From the NCBI GenBank assembly GCA_022606425.2, contig JAHDVF020000060.1, positions 496,001 to 560,000 on the forward strand: 64,000 nt of DNA, given 5' to 3'. Made by a program: the position numbers and the translations under genes. Within the stretch, counting starts at the first letter, position 1, and the number at the start of each line of letters is the position of its first letter. This document shows, piece by piece, positions 1-8,532 of the stretch. This DNA comes from Lepidostoma basale. Its lineage: Eukaryota; Arthropoda; Insecta; Trichoptera; Lepidostomatidae. The notes beneath the pieces are model-generated. The model did no database searches. It was not told where the DNA came from and saw nothing but the letters and a program-made list of their open reading frames with translations.

Positions 1-94
1 TCCCATAAAATATAATAAAACTTCTAGAAAACATACGTTTTCATTCGTATTCATTAACGAATGATTTCTAGAAGATTTATTATATTTTATGGGA
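1..94. repeat. HHR-B flank, near-perfect hairpin
   Basis: Positions 1-30 and 65-94 are inverted copies that differ at about one base. The intervening loop contains a second short inverted repeat (CATTCGT and ACGAATG). The same sequence (TTTTATTATATTTTATGGGA and relatives) flanks HHR-like motifs at 0.5, 1.0, 31.0, 34.3 and 46.5 kb, so this is a tail-to-tail fold of the HHR-B repeat rather than an isolated palindrome. Confidence 0.7.
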
Positions 95-503
95 ATGCCA
101 TGATGCCATGCCAATTCTAAAGCATTATCAAATGTCATACATTTTATAATACCTTTACGAGGGGAAATATAACATTCCAATAAAATAATAATAAAATAAA
201 ACTTTTAGAAAACAGACGTTTTCTGTCTTATTTATTATTAAATAAATTATTAAATTGATATTTTAATTAAGGTGACATAATTCTTCATTAAGACAATAAA
301 GCAGTTTAAAAAATATATTTTAATAGAATTTTGTGAATTAAAATATTGTTCATTTAAAAGTAAGCATGATATTTACAACTCATGTAAAGTTACCATAAGA
401 GATTTTTTATGATAATTTAAATACATTACATCGTTTGATCAATAAATAAATTATACGAATGAAAACGTCTGTTTTATAAAAGTTTTATTATATTTATGTG
501 AAT

Positions 504-533
504 GACATGTTTCGCCTGTCTCAGGCATTATCA
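504..533 (-). ncRNA. HHR-B degenerate hammerhead motif, left copy
   Basis: On the minus strand the RNA reads UUGAUAA, one U, a GCCU/AGGC stem, GAAA, then CAUGUC. Against the hammerhead core CUGANGA...GAAA...UH, position 3 is C to U and position 8 is G to A, which together keep a 3-8 base pair. Loss of G8 normally cripples catalysis, so activity is doubtful. Confidence 0.45.
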
Positions 534-558
534 ATAGGCAAGAAGGCATAATCAACAA

Positions 559-586
559 ATGATAACGCCTGAGATAGGCGAAACCT
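559..586 (+). ncRNA. HHR-B degenerate hammerhead motif, right copy
   Basis: On the plus strand it reads AUGAUAA, one C, a GCCU/AGGC stem and GAAAC. It lies head-to-head with the copy at 504-533. The stem III palindrome CAUG is replaced by CUAU, so this copy is more decayed than its partner. Confidence 0.4.
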
Positions 587-702
587 ATTGCCATTCACAT
601 AAAATATAATAAAACGTCAAGAAAACTGATGTTTTCAATCGTATTAATTATGTAATATGGAGTTTTACACCATTGTTCAAAAAACAAAATTATCAATAAA
701 AT

Positions 703-910
703 TAGCTAACTAAATAACCATCACGCTATTTCTCAAAGGGGTCGGCTGAAATAATGGATTGCCACACTTTTCTTTTCTGACATACTTCTCTCGATTCTTT
801 AACATTCATACATCGTGTTATACACCCACGTCGATTTCTCCTACACCTCATATGACCGATATTCAATATTTGATTTATTTGATCGTGCCATGTTTTCCCG
901 TTTTCCCCAG
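703..910 (-). mobile_element. LINE-Ta 3' fragment
   Basis: Read on the minus strand this is the last ~200 bp of LINE-T: the WHDQINQILNIGH codons, the segment matching YTMYECxRIERSMSE in another frame, then the 3' hairpin region and a short TTAG tail at about 703-712. The hairpin is damaged (CCCCTTTGAG instead of CCCCTTCGGGG). It is 5'-truncated and abuts HHR-B sequence on its right. Confidence 0.7.
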
Positions 911-1020
911 AATTTATTAGTTAGTTTATTATTAAATTATCAAATGTTCATTTAATAATGCCTTACATGGGCGAAACATGTTGTTCCCATAAATTATAAT
1001 TAAACTTCTAGAACCCAATA
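905..1020 (+). repeat. HHR-B repeat copy
   Basis: This stretch contains UAAUAAUGCC...GGGCGAAACAUGUUG at about 952-984, followed by the family flank TTCCCATAAATTATAATT and CTTCTAGAA. The hammerhead-like core retains GAAACAUGU but has lost the cleavage-site C (GUU). It sits between two LINE-T fragments. Confidence 0.5.
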
Positions 1021-1034
1021 AATAAATATAAACT

Positions 1035-1096
1035 AACTAACCATCACGCCGTCTCCCCGAAGGGGTAGGCAGAAAGAAAGGACTGCACGTTTACGT
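1035..1096 (-). mobile_element. LINE-T 3' terminus only
   Basis: These ~60 bp contain just the tail, the conserved GGCGTGATGG segment, the CCCCTTCGGGG hairpin and the CAGTCC box of LINE-T. Such a short piece could be an extremely 5'-truncated insertion or the 3' end of a SINE that borrows this terminus. It directly abuts repeat X. Confidence 0.65.
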
Positions 1097-1099
1097 TTC

Positions 1100-1379
1100 A
1101 CATTGCGTTAATAAAGATCTTCTACTAATGGTTACATCCAATCTTAGTAGATGGCGCTAGTGTAGATCGAACTAAAAAATGTGAAGTGTATCCCAACATT
1201 GTAGCATATATACAACTTCCAAAAATTTGTCAGGCGTGGTAGTCGTAAGAAGGCGGAATGGGGAATGTTGTATTACATAAAGCCTGCGCTTAACCCACAA
1301 TGACAGGTCATAAGTCCTGTAAACGCCTCAACCACTATATTCTGTTTCCAATTTGCATCTTCGTCCCTTTTGAGATACA
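1100..1379 (+). repeat. Repeat X, copy 1
   Basis: One of four related copies (others at 15.5, 40.7 and 47.6 kb). Shared landmarks are AGATGGCGCTAGTGTAGA, ACTTCCAAAAATTTGTCAG, GGAATGGGGAATGTTGT, GACAGGTCATAAGTCCTGT and GAGATACAA at the right edge. I see no tRNA-type promoter, terminal inverted repeats or LINE domain, so its class is unknown. Confidence 0.65.
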
Positions 1380-1850
1380 AACTAACTAACTACCTAACCA
1401 TCACGCCGTCTCCCCGAAACGGTAGGCAGAAAGAATAGACTGTCACAATTTTACTGATGCCGCACTCCATCCTTCTCTTTTCGCTCCGCGGGAGACGCGG
1501 TGTGGTGGGTTGCGAACCTCATCGCCACCAATAGGCATCTCCCGCGCACACTTCGATCGTCCAACACCCATAAAATAAATCTAAAACAAATAATATAAAA
1601 TACAATGATATAAAATAAAATAACAAAATAAAAATAATTTGACACAAATTTTTTTTTTAGATGGTGCACATATTGTCTATTTAATTTATGTTCCACGAAT
1701 TCACCCTTTTTTAATTTAGCACATAATGTAATGTTGCACATGTTGACATGGACGATCCGGACTTTTGTGTTTATTTAATTTATGTTACACGTATCCACCG
1801 TTTTTTAATCAGCTGTAATAAGGCTCTTAACCAGCAAGAACTTTAAAATA
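1380..1850 (-). mobile_element. NA1 non-autonomous element with LINE-T 3' end
   Basis: Starting from the left edge (its 3' end) it has the LINE-T tail and hairpin, then a unique GC-richer block containing GGGAGACGCGGTGTG and ACCAATAGGCATCTCCCGCG, then AT-rich sequence. That AT-rich part holds a repeated module around TTCCACGAATTCACC and TTACACGTATCCACC. Copies at 35.0-35.6 and 46.6-47.2 kb share this layout. An ORF of 96 codons (1451-1741, minus) is partly conserved in the 46.7-kb copy, but I recognise no domain in it. I infer a SINE-like parasite of LINE-T. Confidence 0.65.
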
Positions 1851-2285
1851 AAATAGAATAAAATGAGTAAAATGCTGCCCTACAATTAATACTTAAAAAA
1901 AATTGTTTTATTTTAAAATAAAGTTCGCAAAACGCAGCTTTTTTGTTTTTCCTCTGAGCTAGCGGTAACGGTAAACAACAAAAGAAACCGGTATTTCATA
2001 GCACTTTCTTCTGCGCAGCCGCGTTAACTAGAGCGAGAATCTTTTCATTCTCAATGCTCTGCGCACATCTGAAACGCTAGCGGTAAAGAAATGTGCATTA
2101 TCGCCTTTGTGACGGAGATTTCGCTACTGTTTTTTGTGCATTCGATTCTTCTATTATAGATGCTCGCGCCTCGTATGGTTTCAATGGATCTATGTACGTG
2201 TCCAACGTAAGGAAAGGAAAACTAGACTGAAGAAATATCCAGAAGAATTGGCTTGGATTGGGCAGCGTTTAGAAAACAAGATCAT
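1850..2285. other. No recognisable element
   Basis: Mostly unique sequence. The motif GCTAGCGGTAA occurs twice (near 1958 and 2078) around a CTGCGCAGCCGCG stretch. I see no conserved protein coding, TIR or SINE promoter. Confidence 0.5.
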
Positions 2286-2289
2286 ATCT

Positions 2290-2490
2290 TCAGCTGGACA
2301 GCTTACCTCCATCTGCTGGACGTAAGCCTCTCCACCCCCACGCCATCTCTCTCGGTGTTTCTTTCTCATGGCTCTTTCGTGTTTCCTCTGTGCTACACGG
2401 AGTCTCCTTATGGTCGACTTGGTGAGGGTTAGCGTTTCTACTCCATATGTCAGTACTGGAATTACGCATTGATCATACCTCATCCAGATA
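2290..2490 (-). mobile_element. LINE C-terminal fragment with internal deletion
   Basis: The minus strand encodes CVIPVLTYGVETLTLTKST and AQRKHERAM, the segment following the reverse transcriptase of RTE-like LINEs. It is joined directly to the terminal GGGEAYVQQMEVSC segment, so the WAGH and GRPxxRW blocks are missing. The 3' segment resembles the LINE tail at 17.6 kb. Confidence 0.6.
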
Positions 2491-2536
2491 CTTTACCCTT
2501 TCTCAAATAGATGCCTATAACTAGCAATCTGCAACG

Positions 2537-2660
2537 ACCTTCGTGGTAGAGTGGAGAGTGAAGGTTCCATACGTTAGGGTTGGTACCAGAACTCCATAGA
2601 GAACGGCCGTTTTTGCTTTCGTTGATAAATTCTTGTCAAATTAATCAAAAGTCGAAAAAT
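2537..2660 (-). mobile_element. S2 head fused to a LINE-T fragment
   Basis: The first ~25 bp match the S2 SINE head on the plus strand (ACCTTCGTGGTAGAGTGG). From about 2565 the minus strand encodes the LINE-T segment KAKTAVLYGVLVPTLTYG-like. The junction has no poly-A or target duplication, so it is more likely a rearrangement or template switch than a clean insertion. Confidence 0.5.
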
Positions 2661-2674
2661 CGACGATATATGCA

Positions 2675-2790
2675 TGTTACGATATATGCATGTGGAGGAA
2701 TCTAGAGAGGTATGTCAGGACAGAACAATATAGCGGTCCATCCTCTCTGCCTCCCCACCGGGGAAACGGCGTGATGGTTACATAGTTTCT
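2675..2790 (+). mobile_element. LINE-T 3' end
   Basis: It contains GTGGAGGAATCTAGAGAGG, the CGGTCCATCCTCTCTGCC box, and the terminal hairpin with loop ACCG (CCCC-ACCG-GGG) in place of UNCG, then GGCGTGATGGTTA. The tail is only one repeat unit. Confidence 0.7.
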
Positions 2791-2861
2791 TTACATTATT
2801 GCTCATGAAATAAAATTAGTTAAATAGTCCATTGTTTTGGCCGTAACACTATGATACTTAA

Positions 2862-2932
2862 ACTGAGAGTTTATTCTAACACCTGATGATGCCAACATCG
2901 GTTGGCGAAACAGCTGTCGCGACGCTCTCAGT
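2862..2932 (+). ncRNA. HHR-D candidate type I hammerhead ribozyme
   Basis: The core is CUGAUGA (2883-2889), U2890, stem II GCCAA/UUGGC around loop CAUCGG, GAAA (2907-2910), the stem III self-complementary CAGCUG, then UC with predicted cleavage after 2918. Stem I has G-C pairs next to the core, an internal loop, and a distal 8-bp helix ACUGAGAG (2862-2869) with CUCUCAGU (2925-2932). This is the type I architecture known from Penelope-like retroelements. The extra U after A9 departs from the textbook core but is shared by the HHR-A copies. It is the most intact motif of the window. Confidence 0.65.
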
Positions 2933-2986
2933 GAATAAAAAGAAATTGTGATATTATGAAAGTGTTTTAAATTTTAACAGTAAAAA

Positions 2987-3228
2987 ACCTTCGTGGCAGA
3001 GTGGAAAGAGCTCTGACTTCCATACCGAAGGTCCCGGGTTCGATTCCCGGCAATGGCAGTGTGATTGTCACACTGTCTTTGGTCTGGTGTAGAATTCACG
3101 TGACAATAAAATGGCGATGGATTGGCTACCTATCACATGTCATGTGAATCATCAATATAATAGCTAAAAAAAATGTGTATACACTAATTGGGTACAAGCG
3201 ACCTGTTGTAGACAAGAAAAAAAAAAGC
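2987..3228 (+). mobile_element. SINE S2, full-length copy
   Basis: A tRNA-derived head with box A TGGCAGAGTGG (about 2995) and box B GGTTCGATTCC (3037-3047) is followed by a body with GTGTGATTGTCACACTGTC, GTAGAATTCACGTGACAAT and CTACCTATCACATGTCA. It ends in an A-rich tail after GTTGTAGACAAG. It would be transcribed by RNA polymerase III and mobilised by a LINE. It is the most complete S2 copy here; other copies are on both strands between 15.7 and 61.5 kb. Confidence 0.85.
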
Positions 3229-3229
3229 T

Positions 3230-3704
3230 ATGTTTTAAATATCTTTTGAGTAAATTTTTCTTTAAATCCAATGCTACTTTGTGGGTTATTTCCTATTATC
3301 CATGTTTGCCAACATAAACAAATCACTCTAAGGATAATATGGACCGGTTAAATTCAGGGGTATTGACTTCTAAATGTTTTTTTGCCAATCAAATGTTATA
3401 AATAGCAACACCTTTCACAAACACAAGTATCAACTCAACCGCAAAGGTATTTGGTGACAATGTGTGGGTTAAGTTATTACCATAACACAATATAACTAGC
3501 ATAAGCGAAGGAAATTTCTTATCATAAGTTGATTATGGAGAATGGTTACACATTTTTTTTATGTAAATACTTACTTTCAATGTAATACAGACGAGCAGAC
3601 GAACCAGAGGTAACAAATCATTACTTCTAGAACGTTCTTAAATGTTTGAGAATTCTTTCTTACTGATAGTAAAGTTTGATTCGATTTTATATCGAGAAAA
3701 CCTG
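3230..3704. other. Unique AT-rich stretch
   Basis: No recognisable repeat, RNA or coding segment. Runs of T and scattered short ORFs only. Confidence 0.5.
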
Positions 3705-3795
3705 TGCTCTTTTTTTTATTCATCCTGTTGTGGCTCTCCGCTCCTGGACATTGGTCTCTTCTCGTATTTTCCACTTCCTTCTATCCTGTGAATAA
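3705..3795 (-). mobile_element. LINE 3' tail, LINE-F type
   Basis: The segment around GCTCCTGGACATTGGTCTCTTC resembles the terminal CACTCCTGGACAAAGGCCTCTTCC block of LINE-F at 8.2 kb on the same strand. Only the last ~90 bp are present. Confidence 0.45.
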
Positions 3796-3796
3796 A

Positions 3797-4306
3797 GTGC
3801 AACAAAGTGAATGGTGCACTTAAAGTTGTCATCGCAAACAAAAACCTATCCAAAAAAGCTAGAATGGCAGTGCACAATGGTGTTCTTATACCGACCCTTG
3901 GAGAAAAAAATGCAGTAGAAATGAGATCACTTAGACGAATGTGTAGATACTCCGTGTGATAGAGTGTCGAATGAAAATATAAGAAGTGAATGCGGTGCGA
4001 ATGATGGTGTTATGAACAAAATAAAAAAAGGATCATTAAGATGTTTTGGACACATAGAAAGAATGAATGAAGAAAGAATGGTAAAAAAATTATACGAGTA
4101 TGTTAACGATGAAAATGGAACTTGAAAGAAAGGAAGACCGAGGAAACGTGACACGATCAAATAAATCAAATATTGAATATTGGCCACGTGAGGAGTCAGA
4201 GAAATTGAGTGAGGAAGCGAGAGAAATATGTCAGGAAATAAAGTGTGGCATTCTATTATTTTTGCATACCCCTTCGGAGAGACGGCGCGATGGTTAGTTA
4301 GTTAGT
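3797..4306 (+). mobile_element. LINE-Ta C-terminal fragment with internal deletion
   Basis: It encodes GALKVVIANKNLSKKARMAV and HNGVLIPTLG, then after a deletion near 3900 it runs into NAVEMRSLRRMC and the remaining LINE-T C-terminus. It ends with hairpin CCCCTTCGGAG and (GTTA)n at 4292-4306. Frameshifts and stops make it a pseudogene. It carries a TACGAGTA insertion at 4093. Confidence 0.8.
4093..4100 (+). other. TA-CGAG-TA insertion in LINE-T
   Basis: Other LINE-T copies read AAATTATATGTTAACGATG here. This copy reads AAATTA-TACGAGTA-TGTTAACG, i.e. one TA replaced by TA-CGAG-TA. That is what a DNA transposon leaves when it duplicates a TA target on insertion and excises imperfectly. Confidence 0.6.
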
Positions 4307-4484
4307 TCTATCCTGGGCGATCCGCAGTCTTCCCGATATCGTCCAGTTTCTCTGAAAACTTGTGTTAATTTAGTCAAAATACAGTTTAAACGCGTAATGT
4401 TTTAAATTATTTATTATCAATTCACATTCGATATAACTTCCATAAAAAAAGTTAAAAATTACTTTTAATATAATGAATAACTTC

Positions 4485-4640
4485 ACTAACTAACTAATAA
4501 ACCATCACTCCGTCTCCCGTCATGAACCGTCAATGAACCGTCATTTCCTGACATACTTCCTCATTTTCTTCAACATTCAAACATCGTGTCGTGCACGCAC
4601 GTCGATTTCTGTGACTCACGTGGCGCACATTATTTAATTG
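4485..4640 (-). mobile_element. LINE-Ta 3' fragment
   Basis: Tail AACTAACTAATAAACCATC, a scrambled hairpin region with GAACCGTC repeated in tandem, then the MYECxRIERSMS-like and MTRxCMNVEE coding segments. Truncated at the ACGTGGC block where triplet-rich DNA starts. Confidence 0.7.
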
Positions 4641-4885
4641 AATTGTTGTTGTTGCTACTGTTATTGTTGTTGTTGATGTTGATGTTGTTGTTGAAGTTGT
4701 TAATGATGATGTTGTCGTCCTTGTTGTATTTGTTGTTGTCGTCGTTGTTGGCGTCGTCGTAGTTGTTGTTTTTGTTTTTTTTTTGTTTTTTTTGTTGTTG
4801 TTGTTTTTTGTTATATTTTTTGATATATTTGTTGTTATTGTTTTTGTTGTTGTTGTTGTTATCATCACTATCATAATTATATATA
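4641..4885 (+). repeat. GTT-rich trinucleotide tract
   Basis: About 240 bp of imperfect GTT, GTC, GAT and TTT triplets. The minus strand stays open as threonine- and asparagine-rich codons, a composition effect rather than a gene. It lies right beside the 5' edge of a LINE-T fragment and may be an expanded GTT tail of another copy. Confidence 0.7.
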
Positions 4886-5595
4886 TTATTATAATGCCGA
4901 CCCTTTTATATTATTGACGCTGTTGTTATTTTTATTACTATCATCATTATTATAATTATTATGTTGCCCCCTTCTAAATATTGCATTTTAATCGCTTTCT
5001 TTTATTGTTATGTATTATTTATGTATTTTAAATAAATGAAATATTGTAAGTACATTTTCTGTCACAATTTAGTTTTCCAATGCATACGGTACAATTGATA
5101 TAATCTATTACATTTTTAATCTTGGTTCACCCCACAAGCGAGAATATTCGTCCCCTGATGAGCGATTGTATTTACGTTTATGATGACTTATTTATATCAT
5201 CCATAATTACATTTAAATGACGATTTAATTTGCCCCCGGGTTTGAATCCCCTGCAGGTAAGAGTAGAATAGCGCAGAGTAGGAGAGTAGTGGAGGTACCT
5301 ATCGCGACTCTTTCTTTGACCTCGATTTCCCGCGCGCGCGAAAACAACGCCGCTCCATTGTTCCAATTTTGAATTTAAAAAGAGAAACAGAATAGCGAAA
5401 CGGCGGCAAATTGCATGACGGGAAGAGAGAATAATTGAAATGGTACCTGCCTACTTTGTTTACAAAAAGGCCATCTGCAAAATAGATTAGTTTACAAGTG
5501 ACACTTTGGTGGGGCCATGTTTTGAATGTTCTAAATTTGATTAATTCTATTTTTCAAACTTTTATGGTATTTTTCTTTCAAAACAAATGTTTTCA
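4886..5595. other. Unique stretch with a GC-rich island
   Basis: AT-rich flanks surround a GC-richer part at about 5230-5420. It holds CCCCTGCAGGTAAGAG (a good splice-donor look-alike) and TTTCCCGCGCGCGCGAAAA at 5326-5344 (two overlapping E2F-like sites in palindromic arrangement). No ORF longer than 62 codons. A host promoter or 5' exon is possible but not shown. Confidence 0.3.
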
Positions 5596-5599
5596 ATTT

Positions 5600-5906
5600 A
5601 AACTAACTAACTAACCATCACGCCAGCTCCCCGAAGGGGTAGGCAGAAAGAATGGACTGCCACACTTTTCTTTCCTGACATATTTCTCTCGCTTCCTCAA
5701 CAATCATACATCGTGTCATGCAAGCACGTCGATTTCTCCGAATCCTTACGTGACCGACATTCAATATTTGATTTATTTGATCGTGTCACGTTTTCCTCGG
5801 TCTTCCTCTATTTCTAGTTCCATTGACATCGTTAACATACACTTTTTTATCATTCTTCCTTCATTCATTCTTTCCACGTGTCCAAAATAAATGCAGTAGA
5901 AATCTC
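5600..5906 (-). mobile_element. LINE-Ta C-terminal/3' fragment
   Basis: Tail AACTAACTAACC, hairpin CCCCTTCGGGG (minus strand), then the HARNIECRxREKSTC, WHDQINQILNVGHV and GNRGRPRKTW codons in decayed form. It ends in a few tens of bases of oppositely oriented LINE-T (ATAAATGCAGTAGAAAT) before mariner sequence begins. Confidence 0.75.
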
Positions 5907-6102
5907 ATTTTCCATTTTGTAAACTGAGTGACGCAAAGAAAAAAAAACAATTGAGGAAAAAACAAATGAATTACAATTTTCGAAACACAAATACTTGAGT
6001 AAATAGCTGTATAAATTTGAATTTGGAATTCCTAACCAAAGAGAAGATATTTGAGATCAAAGTTGCCAGTACGGCAAAACGCCAATTTCATATGTAAGGA
6101 CC
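5907..6102 (-). mobile_element. mariner 5'-end relic
   Basis: Almost identical to positions 54822-55013: it contains the start-codon context TTTTCCATTTTGTAAACTG, the untranslated leader, and the terminal inverted repeat CAAAACGCCAATTTC...GTAAGGACC. The transposase body and the other TIR are missing. It sits between LINE-T fragments in opposite orientations. Confidence 0.85.
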
Positions 6103-6275
6103 TGTATTAAATGTCGGCCACGCGAGGAGACAGAGAAATAGACGTGCGCGCATGACACGATGTATGAATGTTGAAGGATCGAGAGAAGTATGTCTGAAAG
6201 AACAGTGTGACGGTCCATTATTTCTGCCTTCTCCTTTCGAAAGACTGCCTTTTCGTTAATTAGTTAGTTAGTTAA
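6103..6275 (+). mobile_element. LINE-Ta 3' fragment
   Basis: It starts within the NVGHVRR codons, passes the CGGTCCATTATTTCTGCC box and a decayed hairpin (CCTTTCGAAAG), and ends in TTAGTTAGTTAGTT. With the copy at 5600-5906 it forms inverted arms around the mariner relic. Confidence 0.75.
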
Positions 6276-6775
6276 ATATTTAGGAAGATATTTTCGGTAT
6301 TTTCTTTATATATATTATAACATATGTAATTCTACTGTACGGGTGTATGTATTTGAACTTCTCCTAAATTGCTAAACCGATTTTGATGATTTATTTTGTG
6401 TGTCACTGGATGGTTTAGATTCACAATTGGACCCAGTAGGTGACCGTTAATATCTTCTGGGAAGTTCATATATAATTTACCTTCTGAGAATAATTCATAG
6501 TTATGTTTGTTTACCATAGATGGCGCTTATGTCGAATTCCGTATCATATTTGAGCATGCGCAAATCACTTGCGTTGTAGCGTGGCGTAGATTTAAAATTC
6601 TGTTCGCTGTGTTTCAATATTCCATGAATGGCATGCATCACAATTGCGTGCGTATTGAGTGTATTATTCATCGACAAAACATATTGAAATAACATTTTAA
6701 ATCATAAAAGGAGTATACTTCAACACATGTATATTGTAATGTTTTAATGTCAAATGTATTTTTTTATATATTATA
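6276..6775. other. Unique stretch
   Basis: I see no repeat homologous to the rest of the window. ORFs of about 60 codons on both strands overlap each other and show no domain. Confidence 0.4.
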
Positions 6776-7520
6776 GTTTAGCGAAGTATGGAACTGGCAG
6801 AAGAAGGATGAGAGCAGAATAAATGCGGTAGAGATGAGGTCCCTAAGATGTATGTATGTAGAATGATATACGCCAGAATCTCAAATGCTGATATAAGAAA
6901 TGAATGTAGAGCGGAAGAAGGTATTATGAACAAAATTATGTAAGGATCGCTGCGTTGGTTCGGACATATGGAGCGCATGGGTGAAGAAAGAATGGTTAAA
7001 AAGAACGTTAATGATGTAAATGGAGTACGGAGTCAAGTCAGACCGAGAAAAACATGGTATGACCAAATTAATCAAATTTTAAAGGTTAGTCATGTTAGAA
7101 GTCGGATGTATTTCATTTAATTTATTTTGATAAAAATCACAAACATTACAGACATACAATTCCAAATCGTTTGCAATTACATTATAAAAAGAGAAGCATT
7201 AAAAAAAAAATTAAGCTTAAGAATAAGAAAAAATCATAACATTGATATTTCATCCCTGAGGCAACTCACACTATCACGAAATATGTCGACCTCCGAGGCG
7301 ATCCGATTAAGCAATAAGATTACCCTACCCACAGGCATAACCATTGGCAGGTTGTTCGACGTGCCTGACGTGAAGAATCGACGTGCCTGTATGAGTCGTT
7401 GTATGAATGTGTAGAAAGCTAGAGAGGTTTGCCAGGATACCTCTCTAGCTTCCTCCACATTCGTAGTGTGGCGGTCCATTCTCTCTGCCTACCCCTGCGG
7501 GGAAACGGCGTGATGGTTTG
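6776..7520 (+). mobile_element. LINE-Tc C-terminus interrupted by LINE-Q
   Basis: Positions 6776-7107 encode WNWQKKDESRINAVEMRSLR and the following LINE-T blocks with frameshifts. After a LINE-Q insert (7108-7358) the element resumes with RRIDVPV-like codons. It ends with the hairpin CCCC-TGCG-GGG and tail (GTTT)n at 7506-7535. It also contains a 24-bp inverted templated insertion at 7440-7463. Confidence 0.8.
7108..7358 (-). mobile_element. LINE-Q 3' fragment
   Basis: The minus strand encodes NLPMVMPVGRVILLLN followed by RIASEVDIFRDS, the diagnostic C-terminal block of LINE-Q, then an A-rich 3' region. It is inserted in the opposite orientation into LINE-Tc. Confidence 0.7.
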
Positions 7521-8004
7521 TTTGTTTGTTTGTTTTGAACCAGCTAATAGCAGGCAAGTCAACGTTCGGCAAGACAAGGCCTGTCAGGTCCACTAGTTGT
7601 ATATAGATTTTAAAACATCTTCTCTCAATATTTTCGGGAATGGACCCATTCAATTCGCATTCCTGAATCCCGTCTCCATCAACGGAATAAGTTTAGTATC
7701 TTGTTTGCTTTTGATATCATTGATTAATCCGCGTCTTGCCGCCCTTGAGTATTGAACCCGAGACCTTCAGAGGCGTCTCGTCACCTCAATGTGTCATTGC
7801 ACCAATGTGCAATACGCCAGGGGTGTCGAAAACGCCACGCTATTATCGCAATCCGCTCCGAAAGAAAACATTAATAATTGTAATAATTAAATAAAACGAT
7901 ATTTTTTATTAACTACTTCCTCTTGTTGTCTTTATTTTGACAGCGGGCGGTTTCGCCAGGCTCGCTGGCATCGACAGACTGGTCTTATTATATTATTAAT
8001 GATA
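7521..8004. other. Mostly unique, with a SINE-like head
   Basis: Apart from the S3 candidate at 7735-7835 I recognise nothing. A GC-rich palindrome-prone piece with GCGGTTTCGCCAGGCTCGCTGG lies near 7950. Confidence 0.4.
7735..7835 (-). mobile_element. Possible tRNA-derived SINE head (S3)
   Basis: The minus strand reads GGTGACGAGACGCCTC, then 5 bases on GGTCTCGGGTTCAATACTC, matching an RNA polymerase III box B (GGTTCAATAC) preceded by a weak box A. No second copy is in the window, so a decayed tRNA pseudogene is the alternative. Confidence 0.35.
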
Positions 8005-8178
8005 ATGATAAAAATGGAACTAGAAATAGAGGAAGACTTTGAATGTCGGCCACGTGAGGAGTCAGAGAAATCGACCGCGTGGATGACACGATGTATTAAG
8101 TTTGAGGAAGCAAGAGAAGTATTATAGGAAAGAAAAGTGTGGCAGTCCATTCTTTCTGGCTAGCCCTTAAGGGAGACG
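8005..8178 (+). mobile_element. LINE-Ta 3' fragment
   Basis: It starts at AAAATGGAACTAGAAATAGAG (NGTRNRGR codons), lacks the TWHDQINQ block, then continues through NVGHVRSQRN and the CAGTCCATTCTTTCTGGC box. The terminal hairpin is altered (GCCCTTAAGGGAGAC) and the tail is lost at the junction with LINE-F. Confidence 0.7.
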
Positions 8179-8182
8179 TTCT

Positions 8183-8532
8183 TAACATCATTATCTTCTT
8201 CTTCTTCCTCAGCCTATTCCCGTCCACTCCTGGACAAAGGCCTCTTCCATTCGCTTCCGTGTCACTCTGTCTTGTGCAGACTGCATCCAGTTTATTCCGT
8301 CGTGTCTGTTCAGATCATCCTTCCACCGTAGTTGCGGTCGCCCTGCACTTCTTTTTGCCGTCCACGGTCTCAAAGTCAGCAGTCTTCTTGTCCATTTTTC
8401 ATCTGAGCTTCTGGCTATGTGATCTGCCCATTTTAGAGTCGCCACCCGGTGGATGATGTCAGTGAGCTTTGTTCTTTCTCTCACTGTATCGTCTCTGACT
8501 CAGTCTTTTAGGCTTATTCCGAACATGGTTCT
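8183..8532 (-). mobile_element. LINE-F C-terminal fragment
   Basis: The minus strand encodes RVATLKWADHIARSSDEKW, TLRPWTAKRSAGRPQLRWKD and INWMQSAQDRVTRKRMEE, ending with WTGIG and a GAA-rich tail. Blocks WxxHxxR and GRPxxRW place it at the C-terminus of an RTE-like LINE. The second copy is at 27.3 kb. Frame is intact for 91 codons. Confidence 0.8.

Larger units (their letters stand above)
420..700. repeat. HHR-B repeat, head-to-head inverted pair
   Basis: Two HHR-B copies face each other around about position 545. The outer flanks match in inverted orientation (an AAAACGTCTGTTTT-like segment, then the TTTATTATATTT segment). Each copy carries one hammerhead-like core. The right flank runs on into the family consensus containing TGGAGTTTTACACCATTGTTC. 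No protein coding is seen. I infer a Penelope-like terminal repeat or a derived foldback. Confidence 0.55.

Noticed and set aside
1451..1741. Conserved NA1 ORF as a real protein
   Set aside because: Sharing with the 46.7-kb copy is explained by recent common descent; the 35-kb copy differs in frame and no domain is recognisable.
4530..4874. 114-codon threonine-rich ORF
   Set aside because: A composition effect of the GTT-rich tract on the minus strand.
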